From positions 1 through 64,000 of the forward strand of contig NZ_JBHFQG010000015.1 of assembly GCF_041949975.1 (NCBI RefSeq): a stretch of DNA of 64,000 nt. The letters run 5' to 3'. This document shows, one piece after another, positions 8,368 to 18,442 of the stretch (position 1 is its first letter; each line of letters opens with the position of its first letter). A program made the position numbers and the translations under genes. Source of the stretch: Alteribacillus sp041949975 (GTDB lineage Bacteria > Bacillota > Bacilli > Bacillales > Marinococcaceae). Below the pieces are notes generated by a model. That model was given only the letters and a program-made list of their open reading frames with translations. It did not search any database and had not been told where the DNA came from.

Positions 8368-9832
8368 TTGAGGCTAAAAGATGTATTTAGTTATAAAGAT
8401 GAGAAAATTAAAGTTCTTCATTTTTGCTGGTTTGCTTTTTTCGTCTCATTTTTTGTCTGGTATAATATGGCACCTCTCGCTACGACGATGATGGAAGATA
8501 TGGGCTGGCTGACCCCTGAACATATAGCGGCACTTGGTATATTAAATGTAGCTTTAACTATACCGGCTCGTATTGTAATTGGCTCATTATTAGACCGGTT
8601 CGGCCCACGAATTGTTTATTCAGGACTGCTGATCGTCATGTCTATTCCTGCGTTTGTGTTTGCTTTTGGTGATACATGGGCTCAACTTATGGTTTCAAGA
8701 CTTGTCTTAGGAAGCATCGGAGCTAGTTTTGTGGTTGGTATTCGAATGGTCGCTGAGTGGTTTCCGCCTAAACATGTTGGATTTGCGGAAGGCATTTATG
8801 GCGGCTGGGGAAATTTTGGTTCGGCAGCTGCAGCCATGTTTTTACCATGGCTTGGAATGACGTTATTTAGAGGAGATGATGGATGGCGTTATGCAATCGC
8901 CTTTACAGGTGTCGTTTGTTTCATTTATGGAATCATTTTTTATTTTAACGTAAAAGATACCCCGGATGGCCGTGCTTTAATTAAACCTAAAAAGAGCGGA
9001 GCAATGGAAGTCAGCTCATGGAAGGATATGGCACAGCTTATTTTTTGGACAATTCCCTTAGGAGGGGCTTTGGCTCTAAGCGCATGGAGAATTGAAAATA
9101 TGGGGTTTATGTCACAAAATATTTTGTATGCGATATGGGCAGTCATTGGCCTGGTATTCGTTTATCAAGTTTATCAAATTTTAAAAGTTAACGTTCCTCT
9201 GCTGAAAAAAGGTATAGCAGAAGATGATAAGTATCAATTCAAAAACGTAGGTGCATTAAACAGTACGTACTTTGCAAACTTTGGTGCTGAGTTAGCGATT
9301 GTATCAATGCTTCCTATGTTTTTTCAAATGACATTTTCCTTAACTCCGGCCGCTGGGCGGTGTGCTGTCCGACCGTATGGGAAGCAGACGACGTGTGATG
9401 CTTATCCTATGATAGGTATTACATTGGGGCTTGTCGGTATGGGATTAATCGATTCAAGCTGCTGCAGCGGTGGTCATTACCGTTGTTACGTCTATGTTCA
9501 TTCAAGGAGCAGAAGGGGCTACCTTTGCTATAATCCCAATGATAAAAAAACGCATTACTGGTCAAGTTGCCGGCATGGCAGGGGCATATGGAAATGTTGG
9601 AGCCACCGTCTATTTAACATTATATACATTTGTGACTCCCCAGCAATTCTTTTTTATTTTAGCCGGAGGAGCACTGATAAGTTTTGCAGTTTGTTATTTC
9701 TCCTTAGAAGAGCCGAAGAATGCCTTTAGTGAGGATTATTATATGTCTCAAGACGATTTAGATTTAGAAAAAGAATCGTTCAACGAAGTGGCAGCCACAA
9801 AAGAACGAGCTGTAGCTTCCAGTTCAAAATAA
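8368..9832 (+). pseudogene. narK: NarK/NasA-type nitrate transporter, broken by frameshifts and an internal deletion
   Basis: The likely start is the TTG at 8368, after GAAAGGTGG; it gives the typical NarK N-terminus before the first helix (WFAFFVSFFVWYNMAP). The frame is intact to about 9345. After FSLTP the expected helix of about 20 residues (the AGFIASSFAFMNL type segment) is missing, and the following GGVLSDRMGSRRR is in another frame. The frame returns at MIGITLGLVGMG near 9410, then shifts once more near 9455 into AAAVVITVVTSMF and runs to the stop at 9832. That is three frame changes plus a deletion within roughly 120 bases. MFS nitrate/nitrite transporters have 12 helices; this product would be cut in the second half. 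A local assembly error is possible but would not easily explain the missing helix. Confidence 0.85.
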
Positions 9833-9852
9833 ATCTTGGAGCTGATGTATAT

Positions 9853-9884
9853 GAAAGAGCAGTCCATTGCGGCTGCTTTTTTTA
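9853..9884 (+). terminator. Probable terminator after narK
   Basis: GAGCAG pairs with CTGCTT around a short loop, followed by a run of seven Ts. The stem is short, so confidence is moderate. Confidence 0.5.
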
Positions 9885-9966
9885 TTACTAAAAGTGATGA
9901 AAAGGCCAAAACGAGAATAAATTTTCACAAAGGACCAAACCTTATAAACAAACAAGGAGGAAAACG

Positions 9967-10314
9967 ATGGCTGGATATTTGAAAAACATCATGGAGAAAA
10001 CAAAAGTAACGTTTCAACAAGCTAGTATGTTATTCAAAGAAAAATTATATGATATCACTGGAACCTCTACCGCAACGGTGGAACAATTAACAGCGTATAT
10101 TCAAAACCATCCAGAGACAAAAAAAAGTCAAAAAACATTTCTTGGCATGACTTTTACTTTTTATCAACTAAACGAAAACGACATCCATTATTATTTAGAG
10201 ATGAGAGGCTCTGCTATATTACAAATGGATGTTTACACTTCGGAGCATAACGTGGTTTCTTACCGCTCCTACCGCGATCAACAAACTCTTGCTTCCCCTA
10301 TAAAATTTCCATAA
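9967..10314 (+). CDS. Small hypothetical cytosolic protein
   Basis: This 115-residue protein has no signal peptide or membrane segment and I do not recognise its family. It starts with a lysine- and glutamine-rich helix-like region, then a C-terminal half rich in beta-type residues ending in IKFP. The ATG follows AAGGAGGAAAACG, an excellent ribosome site, which supports real expression. It sits alone between narK and the convergent nasC. Confidence 0.6.
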   Translation: MAGYLKNIMEKTKVTFQQASMLFKEKLYDITGTSTATVEQLTAYIQNHPETKKSQKTFLGMTFTFYQLNENDIHYYLEMRGSAILQMDVYTSEHNVVSYRSYRDQQTLASPIKFP

Positions 10315-10359
10315 CAAAAAAGTTGTCTCCATGGATATGATAATCCTTGGAGACAACTC
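10315..10359 (-). terminator. Terminator of the nasB-nasC operon
   Basis: GTTGTCTCCA pairs with TGGAGACAAC; on the minus strand the stem is followed by six Ts. The plus strand lacks a T run, so it serves nasC rather than the small gene. Confidence 0.8.
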
Positions 10360-10370
10360 TATCCGCACAA

Positions 10371-12500
10371 TTAATAAGGTCGAATAGAAACCGCTGCTCT
10401 TTTAAATCCGGGCATTCGGCATACGGGATCTAGTTTACCATCAATAAGGTTATTTATATTTTGTTCTCTGCCCCAGTGCATAGGCGCAAACAAGGTGTCT
10501 TTTCGTACAGTCTCCGAATAGGTACAGCGGAGCAGAGTTTTTCCCCGCCTGGAGGTGATAACTGCTAATTCTCCGGGACGAATTCCATAAGATTGGGCAG
10601 TATCTGGATGAATATAAACAAATGATTCAAATTCACGAGCCAGCAGGCGGGAGCTTCGCTGAGTCTGCGCACCGCTTAAGTAATGATTCATCGTACGTCC
10701 TGTTGTCATATAAAGAGGAAAGGTTTCGTTAATAAATTCTTTATATTCCTTCACTGGTTGAGAATAAAATAATTGAGCTTTTCGGTCTGCCGTCGCAAAT
10801 GAATGTTTAAATAAAATGGCGTCCCCTGATGTTTCCATACTGGGACAAGGCCAGAAAACTCCTTCTTCCTTCCTGATACGCTCATACGTAATTCCATAAT
10901 AATCGGCTTTCCCACCTTTAGAAGCAAGACGCAGTTCGTTAAATATATCTTCCGCTGAACGATAAGAAAAATATTTTCCTTTACCTAAAACAGAGGATAT
11001 TTCAGATAGAATTTTCCAATCATGTCTTGCTTCTCCTGGAGGCTTACGGGATGCTTCACGTAAGGTCACACGGCCTTCCATATTCGTCAATGTCCCTTCA
11101 TCTTCTAAGTAAGAAGTGGTTGGCAAAATAACATCTGCATAGGAAGCTGATTCTGTCATAAACATCTCTGCCGCTGCCATAAAAGAAATATTTGTAAGTG
11201 CTTCCTTTATAAGATTGGCATTCGGATTAGAAATAACGGGGTTGGATCCTATAAGAAATAATCCCTTTATTTCGCCTTTTTCCATTTTTTCCATCATTTC
11301 ATAAGCAGACACACCTTTAGATGGAAGGGACTGCTCCTCCACTCCCCAAACGTCAGCAATATATTGGCGATCTCTCTTATTTTCGATGGACCGGTAACCA
11401 GGAAGCTGATCCGCTTTTTGACCGTGTTCTCGTCCTCCTTGGCCATTTGCTTGACCGGTAATAGCCCCGTATCCACAAGCTCGTTTTCCTATTTTCCCAG
11501 TTAGAAGCTGAAGGTTGAGAAAATGCCGGACAGTTTCATGCCCATCGGTTTGCTGTTCCACCCCTCTAGCTGTGAAAATCATACCAGTTTTAGCACGACC
11601 AAATCGAACCGCTGCTTCATGGACATCCTGATAGGTTACTCCTATGTCTTTACATAATGCCTCAACGGATATATCTTTTAAAGCGTCCGCCAATTCTGAG
11701 TAACCGCTCGTTCTTTCTGCACAAAAATCTTCATCCCCTAATTTTTCTTCTATTATTATTTTTTCAAGCAGCTGCGCAAGCTTTTTATCATTTCCCGGTT
11801 TAATTTTCAAATGCAGATCAGCCATTGCTGTGGTATCAGTTTGCCGTGGATCAATCACGATCAGAAAAGCTCCATTTTCTTTTGCTTCTTCTAGGTATGG
11901 AACGAATGTCGGCTGGCATTCTGCAACATTTGTTCCTGCCAGAACAATACATTTTGCCTCAGGTATCTCACTTAATCTATTAGTCAGCCCTCTGTCTAAC
12001 CCAAACGTTTTCATACTAGCTGAGGCTGCCGAAGACATACAAAAACGGCCATTATAATCAATATATCTTGTCCCAAGGCCAACACGGGCAAATTTGCCTA
12101 ACAAATATGCTTCTTCATTGGTTAATGACCCTCCCCCATAAACAGAGATTGAATCAAACCCATCATTTGTTTGGAGAGCTTTGACGTTTTCTTTAATTAC
12201 TTGAAGAGCTTCCTCCCATGACGCTTTTCTAAACTCTCCATTTTCCTTAATTAACGGAGAAGTAATTCGTTCTCGATGAACAGCATGCTGATAAGCATTT
12301 TTTCCCTTCACACAAAGGCGGCCTTTCGTAGTGGGATTATCCATGCCGATCGTTCTGTAACGATACCTGCCTGCACTACGTTCTTCTATCACTTTCTTTT
12401 TGCATTGCATACTGCAAAAAGGGCATTGTGTTTCATGTATATTTTCTGTTGCGGCTGATTTCTGGCGTTCTCGAAAGCTGGCAAGCATACTTTCATTCAT
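10371..12500 (-). CDS. nasC: Assimilatory nitrate reductase catalytic subunit (molybdopterin, [4Fe-4S])
   Basis: The protein has 709 residues from the ATG at 12500, preceded by GGAGGAGGG; a longer frame start lies 11 codons upstream without a ribosome site. The N-terminal [4Fe-4S] ligands are C26, C29, C33 and C63. The molybdopterin oxidoreductase domain and the C-terminal dinucleotide-binding domain (TTGRTMNHYLSGAQTQRS) follow, with total length equal to Bacillus NasC. It reduces nitrate to nitrite in the cytosol with electrons from NasB. It follows nasB after about 33 bases and ends at a strong terminator. Confidence 0.93.
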   Translation of the reverse strand: MNESMLASFRERQKSAATENIHETQCPFCSMQCKKKVIEERSAGRYRYRTIGMDNPTTKGRLCVKGKNAYQHAVHRERITSPLIKENGEFRKASWEEALQVIKENVKALQTNDGFDSISVYGGGSLTNEEAYLLGKFARVGLGTRYIDYNGRFCMSSAASASMKTFGLDRGLTNRLSEIPEAKCIVLAGTNVAECQPTFVPYLEEAKENGAFLIVIDPRQTDTTAMADLHLKIKPGNDKKLAQLLEKIIIEEKLGDEDFCAERTSGYSELADALKDISVEALCKDIGVTYQDVHEAAVRFGRAKTGMIFTARGVEQQTDGHETVRHFLNLQLLTGKIGKRACGYGAITGQANGQGGREHGQKADQLPGYRSIENKRDRQYIADVWGVEEQSLPSKGVSAYEMMEKMEKGEIKGLFLIGSNPVISNPNANLIKEALTNISFMAAAEMFMTESASYADVILPTTSYLEDEGTLTNMEGRVTLREASRKPPGEARHDWKILSEISSVLGKGKYFSYRSAEDIFNELRLASKGGKADYYGITYERIRKEEGVFWPCPSMETSGDAILFKHSFATADRKAQLFYSQPVKEYKEFINETFPLYMTTGRTMNHYLSGAQTQRSSRLLAREFESFVYIHPDTAQSYGIRPGELAVITSRRGKTLLRCTYSETVRKDTLFAPMHWGREQNINNLIDGKLDPVCRMPGFKRAAVSIRPY

Positions 12501-12533
12501 TAAAGTCCCTCCTCCATCTCTTGCTGCATTCAA

Positions 12534-14807
12534 CTAAGGGGTGAATATCTCTTTTTTCATTGTCCAAACTTCAGTCATTTGTTTTCTTAACCTGCTCTGC
12601 AGGTCTTCTCTATCTTCATCTGATAGCAAAACTTCTCTAATGACAGGCGGAGACAACCGCACCATCCATTCCGCAAATCTTTCACGATACTGAGCACTTT
12701 CTCGATAAAATTGGATAGCCGTCTCTGTAAACTCCTTGAGTTCCTCATCAGATATCACATATAAAATAAAACGCTCACCTTTTCCATCAACATGCATTTC
12801 CCAAACATCCCCACTTCTAACAAGGGTAAAACCACCTGGAGAAATCGAGGGGGGATACATTTTTGTCGTTTCTATAGAAAAAGGGGCAGGAAACGATAAG
12901 GGAAATGAATTGTGTTCGAGCTCTTCTAGGACGCTTTTTCCCTCTTCCGTCTTTAATTGGAATGGTAATAGTTGTGCTTGTGGATATGAACACAAAGGAG
13001 TAGAAGTGACGCTGCAAACATTTTCTACTTCCTCTAACGGAACATTACTTAACTGCACCCTTCGTCCGCTGCTCATTTTCATATTCGACAAAGGCATAGA
13101 CGCTGCAACACGCATCCAAGTCCCTAATGCTGTTGATGTTTCTTTCTCTTTAATTGGCAGCGATTCTATGGTTACAGCCTCCTTGTCTTCCCTATAAATC
13201 CAAGGAGGGCATACCTTTTCCATTTGTCCAAATACAGAAAGATAATATTGAAGCGCTGGCAGACATATCTTGCATCCTTCTGTTTCCCATTCGGTTGATA
13301 ACAATATATCGGATAAACTCTTCCACACTCCGGTATATATTAACTTCCTGACCTCTTCGTCTTCTAATGAAGTACAATCGCACAATGATTTTTTTTCTGC
13401 CTGATGCTTACACTGATCAAAAACGCGAAGCAGCCCCGAAACGTCTCCGGAACACCCTCCGCATGACGAAGAAGCTTTTGTAGAGGTCTTAATTGTTTGC
13501 GAACTTGGATGTTCTGTATTAGCAATATGCTGGAGAATTGTTTGTTTATTTACTACATTGCATTTACAAATAATAGTCTCTGGAGATGAATGTATTAAAT
13601 TTTCATCCATATTCTTGCCGGAAAGCAATTCCTCTTTTTTTTGAAAGGACAAAGGTTTTTGAATGACCATACGTTTAGCAATATCTTCTGAGGCCGAGGC
13701 ATCACCAAACAAAACAGCTCCTTGAATCACGTCCTCTTTAAGGACCAATTTTTTGTATAAAGGCTTTGTGCTGTCAGCTTGAACAATGCTGTCTGTTTGT
13801 TCTGATTCTTCTATATTACCTGCGGTAAACAAATCAATTCCTGCAATTTTTAAATGGCTGTATGTTGAAGATCCTTTATAAGCATTGATGCGTTTATCGC
13901 AAATATGATGGGCCGCGATTTCTGCTTGTTCATATACGGGAGGGACAATTCCATAAGAAATCCCATTGTGCTCTATACATTCCCCTATTGCGTACACATC
14001 ATCTGCACTAGTCTGCATATAGTCGTCCACCAAGATGCCTCGGTTCGTTTTAATACCGCTTTTTTGCGCAGTCTCGATGTTAGGTTTAATGCCTGCTGTA
14101 AAAAGCACGAAGTCAGTATCAATTTTGGTACCGTCTTGAAGCTTAACACTTTCTGCCCATTTTTCTCCAATAATGCCAGAAAGTGATTGACGAAAATAAA
14201 AAGAAATCCCCCGTTTTTCCAATTCCTTTTGCAAATATGAAGAAGCCGTATCATCCAGCTGCTTGTTAAGTAATGCAGAGCCCCGCTGAATAACGTTTAC
14301 ATCCATTCCAGATTTAGCAAGTCCGTAAGCTGCTTCCAGCCCTAAAAATCCTCCACCAACTATTACACTTTTCTTATACTTCCTAGATAGGGCTTTAAGC
14401 TTTTTTACATCTTCCAAAGTTCGAAACGTAAATACTCCATCCTTCTCTTTTCCTGGAATATTTAATTGCACAGCTTTGGATCCTGTCGCAATGACCAGCT
14501 TGTCATACGAATATGTTTCTTTTTGGCTGGTATACACCACTTTTTTATCTGTGTCTATGTTTTTAATGCTTTCATTTGTATGCATATAAACGTTATGCTC
14601 TTTATACCAGGCGTCAAAATGTGAAAATAAAGAAGACTCACTTGTTTCTTCTTGTAAAAAAGAAGAAAGCATGACGCGATTATAATGTACCGCAGGCTCT
14701 TCTCCAAAAGATCTAATGGAAAAGAAGTCATTTCCATGAGAAATGATCGTTTCTATGAAACGAAGTCCGCTCATACCGTTACCTATAACAATTAATTTCT
14801 TTCTCAT
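12534..14807 (-). CDS. nasB: Assimilatory nitrate reductase electron-transfer subunit (FAD, [2Fe-2S])
   Basis: From the ATG at 14807, after GGAGGGAG, the protein has 757 residues. Residues 1-400 form the FAD/NAD(P)H oxidoreductase fold (GNGMSG near 11, GGGFLG near 152). A BFD-like [2Fe-2S] region (CKCN, CGGC) and a second cysteine group (CDC, CKIC) follow. The C-terminal part resembles a NirB siroheme domain but lacks the CX5C/CX3C ligands, as in NasB of Bacillus subtilis. It passes NADH electrons to NasC. No convincing TnrA box lies upstream, unlike for the two nir operons. Confidence 0.9.
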   Translation of the reverse strand: MRKKLIVIGNGMSGLRFIETIISHGNDFFSIRSFGEEPAVHYNRVMLSSFLQEETSESSLFSHFDAWYKEHNVYMHTNESIKNIDTDKKVVYTSQKETYSYDKLVIATGSKAVQLNIPGKEKDGVFTFRTLEDVKKLKALSRKYKKSVIVGGGFLGLEAAYGLAKSGMDVNVIQRGSALLNKQLDDTASSYLQKELEKRGISFYFRQSLSGIIGEKWAESVKLQDGTKIDTDFVLFTAGIKPNIETAQKSGIKTNRGILVDDYMQTSADDVYAIGECIEHNGISYGIVPPVYEQAEIAAHHICDKRINAYKGSSTYSHLKIAGIDLFTAGNIEESEQTDSIVQADSTKPLYKKLVLKEDVIQGAVLFGDASASEDIAKRMVIQKPLSFQKKEELLSGKNMDENLIHSSPETIICKCNVVNKQTILQHIANTEHPSSQTIKTSTKASSSCGGCSGDVSGLLRVFDQCKHQAEKKSLCDCTSLEDEEVRKLIYTGVWKSLSDILLSTEWETEGCKICLPALQYYLSVFGQMEKVCPPWIYREDKEAVTIESLPIKEKETSTALGTWMRVAASMPLSNMKMSSGRRVQLSNVPLEEVENVCSVTSTPLCSYPQAQLLPFQLKTEEGKSVLEELEHNSFPLSFPAPFSIETTKMYPPSISPGGFTLVRSGDVWEMHVDGKGERFILYVISDEELKEFTETAIQFYRESAQYRERFAEWMVRLSPPVIREVLLSDEDREDLQSRLRKQMTEVWTMKKEIFTP

Positions 14808-15019
14808 TCTTCTCCCTCCAGCAGTCAACGTTCCTTTTTTTGTGATTTTCACATTCTTGCTTATCATTGTTTCTAATTTTCAAAAGGGGGGCTACACTTT
14901 AGGAAGGAAACATAACATACTTTTTGTATACATATTTAGACATGGCAGGGAATAACAAATAAGTTCACGAACTTTTAATTCAAGAGATAAATGTGTGAAA
15001 CATGCAAGGAGTGATTCGT
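14808..15019. promoter_or_regulatory. Divergent promoter region between nasB and the Gfo/Idh oxidoreductase gene
   Basis: Two short inverted repeats are visible: TGTGATTTTCACA at 14841-14853, close to the nasB start, and AAGTTCACGAACTT at 14961-14974, upstream of the oxidoreductase gene. Either could be an operator, but I cannot name the regulators. Scanning both strands for TGTNA-N7-TNACA gave no full match. Confidence 0.3.
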
Positions 15020-16051
15020 ATGTCTTATGTAAGAGCAGGTTTGATAGGTTTTGGTTTTTCTGGCGCTACCTTTCATGCCCCGGTAATTGATACTGTGAAA
15101 AATATAGAAATCACACACGTTGCTTCTTCTAATCCAGAAAAAGTAAGAAATCACCTTCCAAATGCAGAAGTTTTTAACAACGCAGAAGACGTTTGCCGAC
15201 ATTCTGAAATTGATGCTGTGATTATAACTACTCCGAATACAACTCACTATCCATTCGCTAAAGAAGCGCTGGAACATCAGAAGCATGTTGTATTGGAAAA
15301 ACCTTTTGTTCCCAGACTCCAGGAAGCAGAAGAATTGATCTCTATTGCTGAGAAAAAAGGACTTCTTCTAAGTGTTTATCATAATCGGCGCTGGGATAAT
15401 GATTTTTTAACTTTGAAAGATTGTATGGAAAAGGGAGAACTCGGCAGTGTTCATACATATGAAGCAGTCTGGAACCGTTACCGCCCCGAAGTTAGAGATA
15501 GATGGAGAGAACAGAATCTCCCTGGTTCAGGAAACTGGCATGACCTTGGTTCCCACCTGGTAGATCAGGCTCTTGTATTATTTGGAGAACCTGATACGAT
15601 TTTCGGAGATATTCAGGTGCAGCGTAAAGGCGGAAAAATAGCAGACTATTTTCATGTTATTTTAGGTTATCCAAATAGACGTGTAATTCTCCGTTCAGGA
15701 TCCATGGCAATTGGTGACAGTCCACGTTACATTGTTCACGGCACAAAAGGGAGCTTTGTGAAATATGGACTGGATTCCCAAGAAAGCATGTTAAAAAATG
15801 GGGGGAAACCTGGAGATCAAGGTTGGGGAGAGGACTCAAAAGATAATCAAGCCATCTTAACAAATGAAAGCGAGAATAAAAATATACCAAGTGTAAAAGG
15901 TGCATATGAACAATACTATATCAAATTTCGTGATGCTGTTTTAGAAGGGTATTCATCTCCCGTTACCGCACATGAAGCAGCCCGCGTTATTAAAGTACTG
16001 GAACTGGCTGAAAAAAGCAGCCAAAACCAGACCGTTGTTTCTTTTCATTAA
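15020..16051 (+). CDS. Gfo/Idh/MocA-family NAD(P)-dependent oxidoreductase
   Basis: The 343-residue protein starts at the ATG at 15020 after AAGGAGTG. The N-terminal Rossmann fold has GFGFSG, followed by FHAPVI, and the family EKP motif is in HVVLEKPF. The C-terminal domain contains GNWHDLGSHLVDQ, typical of sugar or inositol dehydrogenases. The FSGATFHAP start resembles the scyllo-inositol dehydrogenase IolW group of Bacillus, but substrate is not decided by sequence alone. It is monocistronic and ends at a shared terminator with thiE. Confidence 0.8.
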   Translation: MSYVRAGLIGFGFSGATFHAPVIDTVKNIEITHVASSNPEKVRNHLPNAEVFNNAEDVCRHSEIDAVIITTPNTTHYPFAKEALEHQKHVVLEKPFVPRLQEAEELISIAEKKGLLLSVYHNRRWDNDFLTLKDCMEKGELGSVHTYEAVWNRYRPEVRDRWREQNLPGSGNWHDLGSHLVDQALVLFGEPDTIFGDIQVQRKGGKIADYFHVILGYPNRRVILRSGSMAIGDSPRYIVHGTKGSFVKYGLDSQESMLKNGGKPGDQGWGEDSKDNQAILTNESENKNIPSVKGAYEQYYIKFRDAVLEGYSSPVTAHEAARVIKVLELAEKSSQNQTVVSFH

Positions 16052-16056
16052 TCATT

Positions 16057-16104
16057 AAAAGACCGGTCATCCTGAACTGAATTTTCAGGTTAACCGGTTT
16101 TTTA
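16057..16104. terminator. Bidirectional terminator between the oxidoreductase gene and thiE
   Basis: ACCGGT and CCTGAA in the left arm pair with TTCAGG and ACCGGT in the right arm, followed by TTTTTT on the plus strand. The arm overlaps the last codons of thiE. Confidence 0.75.
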
Positions 16105-16717
16105 ATTCACTAGCTGCTTTTTCTGGATCTGATGCTTGGCTAATAGCAGAAATCAAGGAAACCCCTTCTGCACCTGCATCGATGACTTCTTTGGCATTGC
16201 TCTTATTAATACCACCTATCCCTACAATCGGGAGCTTTATCCCCTGTTTTCGCAATGTCTGTATTCCTTGGGAGCCAATCGGGGCTTCTGCGTCTTCTTT
16301 TGTAGATGTTGCAAACATTGGTCCCGTTCCAATATAGTCCGCTCCTTGGCGTTCAGCCTCTTTTGCTTCTTTTAACGTTTTGGCAGACACACCAATGATC
16401 ATAGAAGAAGGACATTTCTTTTTAATATCCTCTACTGGCTCATCATCTTGCCCAACATGGATACCATCTGCTTCTAATAAGATAGCGAGTTCTGTATCAT
16501 CATTTACGATGAACGGAATTTGATGGTTTTTGCAAATAGATTGAAGTTCTCTGCCCAGCTTTTCTTTTTCCTTACCTTCTAACGCTCCCACTCCTTTTTC
16601 ACGAAACTGAAAGCATGTAATTCCGCCTTTGATTGCTTTTTCTAAGACCTCAGAAGGATGGCCTGAAGTGTTATTGCTTCCCATAATAAAATACAGTAAA
16701 AGATCTTCTTTATTCAT
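16085..16717 (-). CDS. thiE: Thiamine-phosphate synthase
   Basis: This 210-residue TIM-barrel protein joins HMP pyrophosphate and thiazole phosphate to give thiamine phosphate. Family motifs are present: QFREK near residue 38, NDD near 73, GxHVGQDD near 91 and IGVSAKT near 110, then the GIGGIN phosphate loop. The start codon overlaps the thiM stop as ATGA, indicating translational coupling. It is the last gene of the thiD-thiM-thiE operon under a TPP riboswitch. Confidence 0.95.
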   Translation of the reverse strand: MNKEDLLLYFIMGSNNTSGHPSEVLEKAIKGGITCFQFREKGVGALEGKEKEKLGRELQSICKNHQIPFIVNDDTELAILLEADGIHVGQDDEPVEDIKKKCPSSMIIGVSAKTLKEAKEAERQGADYIGTGPMFATSTKEDAEAPIGSQGIQTLRKQGIKLPIVGIGGINKSNAKEVIDAGAEGVSLISAISQASDPEKAASELKNRLT

Positions 16718-17546
16718 TTCCAGATCCTCCCCGGTCTAATACTTCTTTTTCAATATGCAATTGTTGTTTAAAATCCATTTCGCCTGAGTGGTAAAGAGCG
16801 TTAAGCAACTCCATTTGAAAGGTGCCGGGGCCTTCCATTGAAGCAAATCCTTCTGCTCTTTCTGCTGCAACTCCATAATAACCTAATGCTGCGGCTGCCC
16901 CTTCTGCAACACTTCCTGATACAGTAAGAAAAGCCGCTGTAACTGCACTGGCAAGACACCCGGTTCCTGTTATTTTTGTCAGCATGGAATGGCCATTGTA
17001 AATCGTATATAGATTAGTTCCATCTGTTACAGCATCTTTTGCTCCCGTAACAGCTACTGGAATATTTAATGTCTTGGCAGCATGACCTGCGATGGCTCCA
17101 AGGTCCCTTTCTCTGCCTGAAGCATCTACTCCACGTATATCACTGTCCAGCCCTGCTATCGCTGAAACTTCTGCTTCATTCCCTCGCAATAACGTAATAT
17201 TTAGTTGCTCGAGAAGATTACGGGCTGTTTCTGTTCTATACGTTGTTGCTCCAGCTCCTACAGGGTCAAGCACCACTGGAATTCCTTTTTCATTTGCTTG
17301 CTTTCCGGCCAGCATCATCGATTCGACCTGGCCCTCATTTAATGTCCCGATGTTCAATACGAGCGCGTCCGCTGCCGAAGCCATATCAGCTGCTTCCTGC
17401 ACAGCATTTGCCATCACAGGAGACGCACCCATAGACAAAATTCCGTTTGCAGTAAAATTCGTAACCACTACATTGGTAATATTATGAATTAACGGTTTTT
17501 GCTCTCTAACTTGTTCTAAAAGCTTACTTACCTCTTTACTTCTCAT
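16710..17546 (-). CDS. thiM: Hydroxyethylthiazole kinase
   Basis: This 278-residue ribokinase-like enzyme phosphorylates the thiazole alcohol for salvage. Motifs seen: IHNITN near residue 20, the VLDPVGAGAT segment near 95, the RGNEAE motif and the GTGCLASA anion hole with the catalytic region near residue 195. GGAGGAG precedes the ATG. It lies between thiD (12 bases upstream) and thiE (overlapping). Confidence 0.95.
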   Translation of the reverse strand: MRSKEVSKLLEQVREQKPLIHNITNVVVTNFTANGILSMGASPVMANAVQEAADMASAADALVLNIGTLNEGQVESMMLAGKQANEKGIPVVLDPVGAGATTYRTETARNLLEQLNITLLRGNEAEVSAIAGLDSDIRGVDASGRERDLGAIAGHAAKTLNIPVAVTGAKDAVTDGTNLYTIYNGHSMLTKITGTGCLASAVTAAFLTVSGSVAEGAAAALGYYGVAAERAEGFASMEGPGTFQMELLNALYHSGEMDFKQQLHIEKEVLDRGGSGNE

Positions 17547-17558
17547 AAAAGCTCCTCC

Positions 17559-18371
17559 TTACACTAAAATATCATTTTTATCTAATCGAGAAGCCCAATG
17601 GTTTACCGGCCCATCCCCTTTGCCTATACCCAACGTATGATGAATAGCTTGAGAAATAAAGATTTTACTTTTTGACACTGCATCTTTAATATCATTTCCT
17701 CTTGCGAGTTCAGCGGCAATAGAAGCTGATAGACTGCAGCCTGTACCATGGGTATGATTTGTATCAGTGCGCTGAGCAGTTAAATATTCAATTTTCCCGT
17801 TGCAATATAGAATATCGGTAGCGTCTCCTGTTAAATGTCCGCCTTTTACCAAAGCAGCTTCCGCACCCATTTCATCCACTAGCATTTTCGCTGCTTGTTC
17901 AGCCTCTTCCTGAGTTTTTATAGACATTGCTGTCAACGTTTCGGCTTCTGCAATATTCGGTGTAATAACGCGGGCAAGCGGGAACAGCCGTTTTTTCATA
18001 AGTTCTGTAGATTCCTGTTCCATTAAGGAGTCACCACTTGTTGCTACCATAACAGGGTCTACAACTAATGGAAGATCTTGTCTCTCTAACAGTTCAGCCA
18101 CTTTTTCAATCATTTCTGGTGTAGCGATCATGCCTGTTTTCACTGCATCTGGACGAATATCTTCTAGTACAGCTTTAATTTGTTTTTCTACCATATCGAG
18201 GGGGACATGCCAAACATCCTGAACGCCTTTTGTGTTTTGAGCTACGACTGAAGTGACGACCGCCATTCCGTATGCTTTACGTTCCTGAAAGGTCTTTAAA
18301 TCGGCATGAATACCCGCTCCGCCCGTTGGATCCGTCCCAGCAATGGATAATGCACTTGGTACTTTCCCCAT
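17559..18371 (-). CDS. thiD: Hydroxymethylpyrimidine/phosphomethylpyrimidine kinase
   Basis: This 270-residue ribokinase-fold enzyme phosphorylates HMP and HMP phosphate. The GTDPTGGAGIHADLK motif at the N-terminus and GTGCSLSASIAAELA near residue 210 are diagnostic. It is the first gene after the TPP riboswitch and terminator; GGAGG lies eight bases before the ATG. Confidence 0.95.
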   Translation of the reverse strand: MGKVPSALSIAGTDPTGGAGIHADLKTFQERKAYGMAVVTSVVAQNTKGVQDVWHVPLDMVEKQIKAVLEDIRPDAVKTGMIATPEMIEKVAELLERQDLPLVVDPVMVATSGDSLMEQESTELMKKRLFPLARVITPNIAEAETLTAMSIKTQEEAEQAAKMLVDEMGAEAALVKGGHLTGDATDILYCNGKIEYLTAQRTDTNHTHGTGCSLSASIAAELARGNDIKDAVSKSKIFISQAIHHTLGIGKGDGPVNHWASRLDKNDILV

Positions 18372-18389
18372 ATATATTACCTCCTATAA

Positions 18390-18421
18390 TTAAAAAAACC
18401 GCTCTCCGAAAGAGAGCGGTC
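18390..18421 (-). terminator. Riboswitch-linked terminator in the thiDME leader
   Basis: ACCGCTCTC-TTTC-GGAGAGCGGT is followed by seven Ts on the minus strand, between the TPP aptamer and thiD. It fits the expression platform for transcription termination when TPP binds. Confidence 0.85.
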
Positions 18422-18442
18422 GACATCATTTATCGTATATCT

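Noticed and set aside
14808..15019. TnrA box before nasB
   Set aside because: Several TGT...ACA pieces exist, but none has the TGTNA-N7-TNACA spacing.
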